This document shows, piece by piece, positions 29,323-36,597 of a stretch of DNA of 64,000 nucleotides. The notes under the pieces are model-generated. The model searched no databases. It had not been told where the DNA came from and was given only the letters and a program-made list of their open reading frames with translations. Source of the DNA: Rhizobium sp. L51/94. Its GTDB lineage: Bacteria > Pseudomonadota > Alphaproteobacteria > Rhizobiales > Rhizobiaceae. The position numbers and the translations under genes were made by a program. The first letter of the stretch is position 1. Every line of letters starts with the position of its first letter. The stretch is taken from positions 2,226,001 through 2,290,000 of the forward strand of contig NZ_CP072141.1 in assembly GCF_019355555.1 (NCBI RefSeq). The letters are read 5' to 3'.

Positions 29323-30618
29323 TCAAGACCGCTCCCGCTTGCCGGCGCCAAACGTGTACCCCGTTTCCACCGACGCATCCCCGAACTTGGCCCTGAGCTT
29401 GTCCATCGCTGCCTCGGCTGCAGCCCGGCGGGCGGCGGGTTCGTCCACCAGATCTGGCGGATCGGCGCGGCCGGCGTCGCAGAGGTCGCCGACCCCGATG
29501 CCGAGAAGGCGGAATTTCGTGCCGTCGGTCTCGGCCTCCAGCAGCCTGAGCCCGGTCCGGAAAATCCGGTCGGCCAGTTGTGTCGGGTCTTCGAGCTTGC
29601 GGTTGCGGGTGCGGCTCTTGAAGTCCGCCGTCTTCAGCTTCAGCACCACGGTATGGCCGGCGATGTCGCCCTTCTTCAGGCGTCTCGACACTTTTTCGGA
29701 GAGGTTGCGCAGAACAGGCACTAGGTCGTCATATCGGGAGATATCTTCGAAAAAGGTCGTCTCCGCAGACACGCTCTTGGCCGGGTCGTTCAGATGCACC
29801 TCGCGATCGTCTATGCCGCGCGCCAGCCGGAACAGCCGCTGCCCCATGACGCCGTAGCGGCGCATCAAGGCTCCTTCGTCCATTGCCTGCAACTGGCCGA
29901 TGGTGCGGATGCCGTCGCCCTCCAGCGTCGCGGCAAACGCCTTGCCGACACCCCAGATGGTGGTGACGGGACGTGGCGCCAGGAACTCGACTGCCTCCTG
30001 TCGGCCAATGATCGAAAAGCCGCGTGGTTTATTGAGGTCGGAGGCGACCTTGGCGAGGAATTTGCAGTAGGACAGGCCGACCGACACCGTGATGCCGATC
30101 TCGGACTGCACCCGCCTGGCAAACTTCGCCAGGATACGGGCAGGGCGATCCTGGTGCAGAAGCTGCGTGCCGGCAAGTTCGAGAAAGGCCTCATCGATGG
30201 AAAGCGGCTGCACCAGAGGCGTCAGTTCCTCCATCATCGCCCTGACCTCGCGCCCGACCCGGACATATTTCTCCATGTCCGGGCGAATGACGACCGCGTT
30301 GGGACAGGCCTCGAGCGCTTTGTACATCGGCATGGCCGAACGAACGCCGTGAATGCGGGCGACGTAGCAGCAGGTCGAGACGACGCCGCGCTTGCCGCCG
30401 CCGATGATCACAGGCTTGTCTGCAAGCTCCGGATTGTCGCGCTTTTCGACCGACGCGTAGAAGGCGTCGCAGTCGATATGCGCGAGCGTCAGGTCGTTGA
30501 GTTCGCGGTGGTAGACAAGCCTTGGACTGCCGCACGCACGGCAACGCTTCACGACCGCCGGCTGTTCGCTCAGGCAATCGCGGCAGAAGCCGGGCGTGGT
30601 ATCAGGCAAGTTGGTCAT
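29323..30618 (-). CDS. dinB: DNA polymerase IV (Y-family) with N-terminal zinc-ribbon-like segment
   Basis: 431 aa. Translesion polymerase that copies damaged templates without proofreading. Before the palm there is a Cys cluster, CRDC...CRAC, seen in rhizobial DinB proteins. The palm/finger region has [19 protein letters not shown] and [13 protein letters not shown] with the catalytic acidic residues; helix-hairpin-helix and little-finger domains follow. No clear ribosome-binding site precedes the ATG, and a perfect LexA box begins six bases upstream, so the mRNA may be nearly leaderless. It converges with the ABC exporter gene. Confidence 0.94.
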   Translation of the reverse strand: MTNLPDTTPGFCRDCLSEQPAVVKRCRACGSPRLVYHRELNDLTLAHIDCDAFYASVEKRDNPELADKPVIIGGGKRGVVSTCCYVARIHGVRSAMPMYKALEACPNAVVIRPDMEKYVRVGREVRAMMEELTPLVQPLSIDEAFLELAGTQLLHQDRPARILAKFARRVQSEIGITVSVGLSYCKFLAKVASDLNKPRGFSIIGRQEAVEFLAPRPVTTIWGVGKAFAATLEGDGIRTIGQLQAMDEGALMRRYGVMGQRLFRLARGIDDREVHLNDPAKSVSAETTFFEDISRYDDLVPVLRNLSEKVSRRLKKGDIAGHTVVLKLKTADFKSRTRNRKLEDPTQLADRIFRTGLRLLEAETDGTKFRLLGIGVGDLCDAGRADPPDLVDEPAARRAAAEAAMDKLRAKFGDASVETGYTFGAGKRERS

Positions 30619-30623
30619 GATGA

Positions 30624-30638
30624 GAACAAATGTTGAAC
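30624..30638 (-). promoter_or_regulatory. LexA (SOS) box of dinB
   Basis: Perfect GAAC-AAATGTT-GAAC direct repeat, six bases upstream of the dinB start. DinB is a known SOS-regulated gene, which supports reading this spacing as a functional LexA site in this genome. Confidence 0.85.
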
Positions 30639-30728
30639 ATCATCACTCTATGCATTATGGTCTAGCCACTCAAGGATGAAAATCGGCGCAAGAGGTGGAG
30701 CATGTATAAGTGCCTGCAGTCCAGGACC

Positions 30729-31370
30729 TCAAAGCCCGATATGCGCCCGGATCAACATGTCCGCCGCAGACCAGTCCTCGACGCTGACGATCCCGGGCGA
30801 GGGCACTGGAAGGAACGGCCGGAAATCGGCATTGGCCATGAGGTTGACCAGCAGGCAATCCGGCACGGCCTGTCCGACGGAGAGCAGATTTCTCTCGATG
30901 TCGTCCAGAAACACAACCGGCTGCGGCCTGTCGCCATGCAGCTGCGCGAGCACCGGCCCCTTTGGCTGCTCGGTAGCGATCATCGGGAAATGAAGCCCGA
31001 ACCTGTCGAGCACGGCGCGGCGGGTTTGCTGGTGGCGCGGCGGCATGGCCGTCAGGAAGACGATATCGGCATCTCCGGCAAGGCCGGTGAGCGTTTCGAC
31101 GACGCGCTCGGCCGGCGTCTGCCACTGGTCCTGCGTCAGGAAGAAATCCTCGAGGAAGGCCGAAACGGTTTCGTCGTCCGGCACCGTCCCATCCTGGTTC
31201 GAGACGACGTTGCCGTGAATACGGAAGGAGCGCGCCAGAAGGTCGTGATCCCTGGCGCGCAAAAAGCGGGTGAACGGCGTCAGAAACTCCAGAACAACCT
31301 CGTCGATGTCGCAAACCACGAGAGGTCTGTCCCGAAGCGGCACATGTCCTATGTCAGTTGTCTCGTCCAA
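30729..31370 (-). CDS. HAD-superfamily hydrolase
   Basis: About 213 aa. HAD motif I is VVCDIDEVVLEFL, motif II the threonine in FLTAMPPRH, motif III the lysine in ATEQPKGPVLAQL, and motif IV VVFLDDIERNL, so the active site is complete and a phosphatase role is likely; substrate unknown. The start is uncertain: I take the TTG at 31370, preceded by GGGGGAA and overlapping the end of the DUF3572 gene. The upstream extension to 31610 lies inside that gene and is rejected. Confidence 0.75.
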   Translation of the reverse strand: MDETTDIGHVPLRDRPLVVCDIDEVVLEFLTPFTRFLRARDHDLLARSFRIHGNVVSNQDGTVPDDETVSAFLEDFFLTQDQWQTPAERVVETLTGLAGDADIVFLTAMPPRHQQTRRAVLDRFGLHFPMIATEQPKGPVLAQLHGDRPQPVVFLDDIERNLLSVGQAVPDCLLVNLMANADFRPFLPVPSPGIVSVEDWSAADMLIRAHIGL

Positions 31371-31372
31371 GA

Positions 31373-31681
31373 TCAGTATTCCCCCGAGCCGAGGCCTGGA
31401 GCTGAGAAGTGTGCGGAAGCCGCCATGACCGCCTCCGGCGCAGTGCCTGTCGCCGCACAGAAGGCCATAAGCGATGGCTCGTGGTTCATCAGGAAATCCA
31501 GGAGACCGCCGAGAAAGCTTGGCTCGTTGACAGCATTGCGCAACTGGGCGGCCTCCATTCCGGTCAGTGCCAGGAAGCGGCCGAACATATCCGGCTCGTT
31601 CGCCAGCCATCCGAGTACAGCGATAGCGATTTCCTGCGGATCTGCGTCAGATCCTTTCGGCTTCTTGAAGTTGCTTTGCAT
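31373..31681 (-). CDS. DUF3572 family protein
   Basis: 102 aa. The core AIAVLGWLANEPDMFGRFLALTG and the later FLMNHEPSLMAFCA are typical of DUF3572, a short helical family of alphaproteobacteria with no known function. A TTG four codons upstream (31693) is an alternative start that has AAGG closer to it. The HAD gene overlaps or abuts its stop, so the two are co-translated. It is divergent from divK. Confidence 0.8.
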   Translation of the reverse strand: MQSNFKKPKGSDADPQEIAIAVLGWLANEPDMFGRFLALTGMEAAQLRNAVNEPSFLGGLLDFLMNHEPSLMAFCAATGTAPEAVMAASAHFSAPGLGSGEY

Positions 31682-31813
31682 TTCGCGGGGCAAATTACCT
31701 TTTTCTCAACCAAATGCCGCTAGCGTCACCCTAACGGATTTATCGAATCGGCTTCCGCGCGACCTTATATTTTCGCTGAGTGGATTCAAGGCCGGTGGCG
31801 AGGACACTGTATT

Positions 31814-32185
31814 ATGCCGAAGCAAGTGATGATTGTCGAAGACAACGAGCTGAACATGAAGCTCTTTCGCGATCTCATCGAGGCGTGCGGTTACTCGACG
31901 ATCCAGACCCGCAACGGCATGGAGGCGCTCGAACTCGCCCGCAAGCACCGTCCCGACCTGATCCTGATGGACATTCAGCTGCCGGAAGTCTCTGGGCTGG
32001 AAGTGACGAAATGGTTGAAGGAAGACGACGAGCTGCACGTCATTCCTGTGATTGCCGTCACTGCTTTCGCGATGAAGGGCGACGAGGAGCGTATCCGCCA
32101 GGGCGGCTGCGAAGCTTATGTCTCCAAGCCGATTTCCGTGCCGAAATTCATTGAAACAATAAAGACCTATCTGGGCGACGCCTGA
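31814..32185 (+). CDS. divK: Single-domain response regulator DivK
   Basis: 123 aa receiver domain with no output. The acidic pocket is IVEDN near the N-terminus, the phospho-acceptor aspartate is in LILMDIQLP at about residue 53, and the conserved lysine is in VSKPIS. DivK is phosphorylated by DivJ and dephosphorylated by PleC, and through DivL/CckA it lowers CtrA activity in the cell cycle of Caulobacter and rhizobia. Genomic pairing with pleD 17 bases downstream is the standard alphaproteobacterial arrangement. Confidence 0.95.
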   Translation: MPKQVMIVEDNELNMKLFRDLIEACGYSTIQTRNGMEALELARKHRPDLILMDIQLPEVSGLEVTKWLKEDDELHVIPVIAVTAFAMKGDEERIRQGGCEAYVSKPISVPKFIETIKTYLGDA

Positions 32186-32202
32186 GCGTTGAAAAAGGCC
32201 AT

Positions 32203-33573
32203 ATGACCGCGCGAATTCTGGTTGTTGACGATATTCCGGCGAATGTGAAGCTTCTCGAAGCAAGGCTTCTGGCCGAGTATTTCGAAGTGCTGACCGCCGA
32301 TAATGGCAGGGATGCGCTGGCCATCTGCGACACCACCCAGGTGGATCTCATTCTGCTCGATATCATGATGCCTGGCATGGATGGCTTTGAGGTCTGCGAG
32401 CGGCTGAAGGCAGATCCGAAGGTTGCCCATATCCCTGTTGTCATGGTGACGGCGCTCGACCAGCCGGCAGACCGTGTTCGCGGCCTCAAGGCCGGTGCCG
32501 ACGACTTCCTGACAAAGCCGGTCAATGACCTCCAGCTGATTTCACGCGTCAAGAGCCTGCTGCGGCTGAAGACCCTGAGTGACGAGCTGCGCTCGCGTGC
32601 CGAGACCGCACGCACGCTCGGCTTTGAGGATGGCAGGATCGGCGAGGGCAAGGGCGAGGAGATTGCGCAGGTCCTGCTGGTCGACGGCCGCGCCAATTCG
32701 CAGGAGCGCATCGTGCGCGCCTTGAAGCCGATTGCCAATGTCGTGGCCATGTCCGACGCCCAGGCAGCCTTATTCGAAGCAGCGGAAAGCTCCTTCGAGC
32801 TGGTGATCGTCAACTCCAATTTCGACGACTATGATCCGCTGCGCCTTTGCTCGCAGTTGCGCTCGCTGGAGCGGACGCGATTTCTTCCGGTCCTGCTGAT
32901 CACCGATCAGGGTGCCGACGAGATGATCGTCCGGGCACTCGAGCTCGGGGTCAACGATTACATCGTGCGTCCGGTGGATACCAACGAGCTCGTGGCGCGC
33001 TGCCTGACGCAGATCAAGCGCAAGCGCTACAATGATCGTCTGCGCGCCAGCGTCCAGGAGACCATCGAGCTTGCCGTCACCGACGCGCTGACCGGGCTGC
33101 ACAACCGACGTTATCTCGACAACCACCTGGCCATTCTCTTCAAGCGATCCGTCCAGCGCGCCAGGCCGCTTTCGATCCTCATCAGTGATATCGACCGCTT
33201 CAAGGCCGTCAATGACCTCTACGGTCACGATGCCGGCGATCAGGTCCTGCGGGAATTTGCCGCCCGCGTACGCTCCACCGTCCGGGGCGCCGATCTCGCC
33301 TGCCGTTTCGGCGGTGAGGAATTCGTGGTCGTCATGCCGGATACATCGGCACCGGTCGCAGCCGCTATTGCGGAACGACTGCGTTCAGCCGTCGAAAGTA
33401 CACCATTCACCCTGCGTGGAACCGGCCAGACCATCGCCATCACGGCTTCTTTCGGGATCTCATCCCGCGAGACATCGCTCGATGGGCCAGACGAACTGCT
33501 GAAGCAAGCCGACCGCGCCCTCTATGAGGCGAAAAACGGTGGACGAAACCGCGTGGTCGCTGCGGCCGCCTAG
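32203..33573 (+). CDS. pleD: Response regulator/diguanylate cyclase PleD
   Basis: 456 aa: receiver domain 1 (DDIPAN, phospho-acceptor in LILLDIMMPGMDG), a second degenerate receiver domain (about 150-275), then a GGDEF domain with catalytic loop CRFGGEEFVVV. Five residues before that motif is RGAD, matching the RxxD allosteric c-di-GMP inhibition site. PleD makes cyclic di-GMP during the swarmer-to-stalked type transition. It is in an operon with divK. About 850 bases without protein-coding genes follow. Confidence 0.95.
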   Translation: MTARILVVDDIPANVKLLEARLLAEYFEVLTADNGRDALAICDTTQVDLILLDIMMPGMDGFEVCERLKADPKVAHIPVVMVTALDQPADRVRGLKAGADDFLTKPVNDLQLISRVKSLLRLKTLSDELRSRAETARTLGFEDGRIGEGKGEEIAQVLLVDGRANSQERIVRALKPIANVVAMSDAQAALFEAAESSFELVIVNSNFDDYDPLRLCSQLRSLERTRFLPVLLITDQGADEMIVRALELGVNDYIVRPVDTNELVARCLTQIKRKRYNDRLRASVQETIELAVTDALTGLHNRRYLDNHLAILFKRSVQRARPLSILISDIDRFKAVNDLYGHDAGDQVLREFAARVRSTVRGADLACRFGGEEFVVVMPDTSAPVAAAIAERLRSAVESTPFTLRGTGQTIAITASFGISSRETSLDGPDELLKQADRALYEAKNGGRNRVVAAAA

Positions 33574-33975
33574 GACTGCAGCGCGTCCGGCGGTGCGAGA
33601 GGAAGTCAATCCAAGCTGTTTTGTGCGGCCATTACAAAAGTTTAATATCTGAAAAGTATCGCTTCCGGAATTCGTTCGCAGAAGATTAATAAGTAATTCT
33701 GCGTCATTTTATTTTCAAAGTCGCGAGAGTTCGCAATTTCAGTCAATAAGCACTTAAGATATATTGAGTTTTCGACAGTAGTGCAGGATGATTTCTGTCG
33801 TAATGCTGGCATACATCCATATCCATGCTGATGTCTTCGGACACAGATTTTGCAAGCAACGCCTGCTCAGTATAAAAAGATTGAGTCGTAACTGAAGGTA
33901 TACTGACGTTTTACAGTATTTTTGAGTTTAAGCTAAAAAGCGTCGCATCCCAAGCTAGTTTCAACCGCATCCTAT

Positions 33976-34040
33976 TTAACCATAGAGTCAGTCTGACCTC
34001 TTTTGACACTGAAGACTTCTTGATTTTAACCGACTTTTAA
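33976..34040 (+). promoter_or_regulatory. CtrA-type binding motifs downstream of pleD
   Basis: TTAACCAT at 33976-33983 is identical to the half-site consensus reported for rhizobial CtrA. TTAA-CCGACTT-TTAA at 34026-34040 is a perfect full site (TTAA-N7-TTAA). They lie in an AT-rich non-coding stretch just upstream of a structured ncRNA candidate. The region 33574-33975 shows no gene or other motif. Confidence 0.5.
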
Positions 34041-34089
34041 GCGAGTTTGCCGAGGTCGAACATCGTCCAGCCGGACAGAAATACCCCAT

Positions 34090-34224
34090 GATGCTCAGGT
34101 CCGCCGCATCACCTGGTTCGTGGGGTCGGTCGGTCGGATGCATGCCCTGCGGTTCCTCGTACCGCTTTGCATCCGTCCGACCCCTAGTGAGCGCCGCTCT
34201 TTCCCGCCGGAAGAGCGGCGTTTT
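34090..34224 (+). ncRNA. Structured small RNA candidate ending in a terminator
   Basis: Three consecutive hairpins. A short one (CAGGT 34096-34100 with ACCTG 34111-34115). A long one in which GGGGTCGG (34122-34129) pairs with 34177-34184, GGATGCA (34136-34142) with 34168-34174, and GCGGT (34149-34153) with 34161-34165. A terminator: 10-bp stem 34192-34201 with 34211-34220, then TTTT. No open reading frame fits. If the CtrA site at 34026 sets the promoter, the transcript would start near 34070 and be about 155 nt. Hairpins plus terminal T-run are the usual form of rhizobial trans-acting sRNAs, but I cannot name a family. Confidence 0.6.
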
Positions 34225-34366
34225 CTATAATGACAGGTCACGCGAACCGCTACCGCCGATCGGAGTTCGATACATCATATTAGTGATGTATGATTTATCA
34301 TGCCGCGATTTTGCGTGCAATATCGCCCAGGAGATCGGTAGATATTAAACAAACGATCGGCAGACA

Positions 34367-34399
34367 TTAAAAAAGGCGCAACCCCTGCAGGTGCGCCTT
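34367..34399 (-). terminator. Rho-independent terminator of rpmG
   Basis: 8-bp stem (34392-34399 with 34373-34380, AAGGCGCA type) and 11-base loop; on the minus strand it is followed by a run of T. It lies 26 bases after the rpmG stop. Just beyond it are two imperfect copies of GATCGGNAGANATTAAA (34333 and 34355). Confidence 0.8.
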
Positions 34400-34424
34400 C
34401 TAAAACCTGAAAACCATAATGATC

Positions 34425-34592
34425 TTACTTGATCTTGGTTTCCTTGAACTCGACGTGCTTCTTGGCAATCGGGTCGTACTTCGTCTTGTTCATCTTGTCG
34501 GTCATCGTGCGGCTGTTCTTTGTGGTGACGTAGAAGAAGCCGGTGTCGGCCGTCGACAGAAGCTTGATCTTGATTGTTGTTGCCTTGGCCAT
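34425..34592 (-). CDS. rpmG: 50S ribosomal protein L33
   Basis: 55 aa: [20 protein letters not shown] at the N-terminus and [18 protein letters not shown] at the C-terminus, the alphaproteobacterial bL33 pattern without the zinc-binding cysteines. It is short and strongly basic, and is bounded by its own terminator. A ribosome-binding site AGGACGACC is adjacent to the ATG. Confidence 0.95.
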   Translation of the reverse strand: MAKATTIKIKLLSTADTGFFYVTTKNSRTMTDKMNKTKYDPIAKKHVEFKETKIK

Positions 34593-34685
34593 GGTCGTCC
34601 TGCCTTTAAGAAAAATGATGCCGTGGACGGCCGGTTGCGGTCCACGGCAAATTATGGCGCGAAATTACAAATCGCGCCCGAAAAG

Positions 34686-35870
34686 TCAACCCCTCTTCCC
34701 CAGGAACAACAGTCTGACCCCGGAAAGCAACACATAAAGCCCGAAGAAACCGGCAATTGCCCAGGCAAATCCATCGGTGCCTGCTGCGTCGATAGCTGTA
34801 CCGATCGCCTGTGGGCCGGCAACCGTGCCGATTGCATAACAAAACACGAATGCCGCATTGGCAGCGGCAAGATCCGGCCCTGTCAGCTGGGATCCGAGGT
34901 GGCTGAGGCCTACCGTATAGAGGCCGGAGACGCATCCTCCGAAGAAAAGAAGCAGGCCTGCGGTTATCATCCAGTTGCCCACCACCCATGGCAGCGCGAG
35001 CGCGCCGACCAGGCCCATGCAGGCCATGATGACTAGCAGCGGGCGCTTGTCCGTCAGTTTGTCCGATAGCAGGCCGAGCGGGATCTGGAAGACGACGTTG
35101 CCTATACCCATCATCGTCAGCAGCAAGGCGGCATGCGATTCGGTAAAGCCGGAGCGCGTCGCATAGATCGGAAACAGCGACAGACCGCCTGCCTCGACTG
35201 CGCCAAACACGAACACCGCGGCGGTAGCCGTCGGCACCAGGAAGACATAGCGCATGAAATGCATCTCGGGCTTTTCTTCCAGCACCGGGCTTTCGTTGCG
35301 GGCAATGAAGATTGGGATGGCGGCAACGAGAATGGCGACCGCGCCGATCAGGAAGGGCAAAATACCCTCGCTGCCAACCATGGAGAAAATCAGCGGTCCG
35401 GCAGCAAATCCCAACGACAGGACCGTGGCGTAGAGCCCGAGCACGAAGCCGCGCCTTGCCGGGGGAGAGGCGGCATTGATCCAGAATTCCGAAAGGATGA
35501 ACAGCGTGGTCGTCGCGCCGTGGAAGACCAGCCGCAGCGGGAACCACATCCAGAAGGCCGTCGCATAGTAGAAGCCGACAGCGCTGACGGCCGAGAGAAA
35601 TACCGCCCACATCATTGTCGAGGCAACGCCGAAGCGGTGCGCCAGCCGTGTGGTGATGGGCGCGGCGATCATTGCCGCGATCCCTGCCATCGCTGTGTTG
35701 AGGCCGATCAGCGACGACGAGATACCGCGCTTTTCAAGGATGATGCTGAAAAGGGGCAGGCCGAGACCGATGGCAATGCCAACGGCCGAAATCGACGAGA
35801 TCGCGGCGAAAAGCGAGGGCCAGTGAATTTCTTCGACATGGCCGACCTTGCCGTTCGTCGGTTCAGTCAT
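34686..35870 (-). CDS. MFS transporter
   Basis: 394 aa with 12 predicted membrane helices and about 17 cytoplasmic residues at the N-terminus. Features of the YcaD-like branch of the major facilitator superfamily are visible, including the loop after helix 2 (TTRLAHRFGV) and its second-half copy (LSDKLTDKRP). No substrate can be assigned. It lies between DUF983 and rpmG; 243 bases upstream of it carry no recognised gene. Confidence 0.85.
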   Translation of the reverse strand: MTEPTNGKVGHVEEIHWPSLFAAISSISAVGIAIGLGLPLFSIILEKRGISSSLIGLNTAMAGIAAMIAAPITTRLAHRFGVASTMMWAVFLSAVSAVGFYYATAFWMWFPLRLVFHGATTTLFILSEFWINAASPPARRGFVLGLYATVLSLGFAAGPLIFSMVGSEGILPFLIGAVAILVAAIPIFIARNESPVLEEKPEMHFMRYVFLVPTATAAVFVFGAVEAGGLSLFPIYATRSGFTESHAALLLTMMGIGNVVFQIPLGLLSDKLTDKRPLLVIMACMGLVGALALPWVVGNWMITAGLLLFFGGCVSGLYTVGLSHLGSQLTGPDLAAANAAFVFCYAIGTVAGPQAIGTAIDAAGTDGFAWAIAGFFGLYVLLSGVRLLFLGKRG

Positions 35871-36113
35871 GGTTGATCCTTAGCATGGAGCGAACGAAAC
35901 GTCCGCGTCGCAGAATTGAGAAAGGCATCTTGCCGGCTAATCCAGAGCGCCACATTCCGGGGCGTCCGGTCGATCGCAGCGGCCGGAGCATGCCCGACAA
36001 TGCCGGCAATGTTCAGACAAGAATTAGCCTCCATGTCAACCCATGGCCGGTGCTGATGTCAGGTCGCGTGGGGAAAACCCTGCCGTTTCGGCTTGTCGCG
36101 GCGTCCTGCAGCC

Positions 36114-36569
36114 TTACCCGGTGCCGTTGCCTTCATCGAACTCGTCCGGCCGGTCTTCGTGACCGCCGAAGCCGTGCATGCGCAGAGCCCATTGCAGGCC
36201 GATCACGCCACCCTTGATCGGCTGGATGACGGCAAGTGCCGTCAGCACCGTGATCGGCGCCCAGATGGAAAGCGTCGCCCACATCGGCAGATGGTGCATC
36301 GTGTCCGATATCATGTAGCCGCCGACGACAACGTGGCCGAGCACGAGGATGACGAGATAGGGCGGCAGGTCGTCCGAGCGGTGGTGAAACATCTCCTCGC
36401 CGCAGACAGCGCAACTGTCCACCGGTTTCAGAAACGCCCGGAACAGCTTCCCACGTCCGCAGTTGGGACAACGGCTGCAGGCGCCGCGCAGGATAGCCTG
36501 GCCGAGCGCGCGCTCGGTTTTTTCAGGCCCGCCATAGCGAATGACGGGTGTCGAACCGCTTGCTGTCAT
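36114..36569 (-). CDS. DUF983 family membrane protein
   Basis: 151 aa. A cytoplasmic zinc-ribbon-like part (CSRCPNCGRGKLFRAFL with CAVCGEE) precedes two membrane helices (about residues 72-92 and 98-118). The family is unknown in function; in alphaproteobacteria it is often linked with rnr, as here. The ATG at 36569 is preceded by GGAGGAG at the right distance, so the 39-codon longer frame that runs into rnr is rejected. The start is 29 bases after the rnr stop, indicating an operon. Confidence 0.85.
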   Translation of the reverse strand: MTASGSTPVIRYGGPEKTERALGQAILRGACSRCPNCGRGKLFRAFLKPVDSCAVCGEEMFHHRSDDLPPYLVILVLGHVVVGGYMISDTMHHLPMWATLSIWAPITVLTALAVIQPIKGGVIGLQWALRMHGFGGHEDRPDEFDEGNGTG

Positions 36570-36597
36570 CACTCCTCCTCCAGCCGCCCTCCAGCAG

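Noticed and set aside
31373..31610. N-terminal extension of the HAD gene
   Set aside because: The extension lies inside the DUF3572 gene in another frame and has no HAD-like sequence; the HAD fold begins at about 31340.
34088..34348. 86-codon frame covering the ncRNA candidate
   Set aside because: It crosses the long stem and the terminator; the structure explains the sequence better than a protein does.
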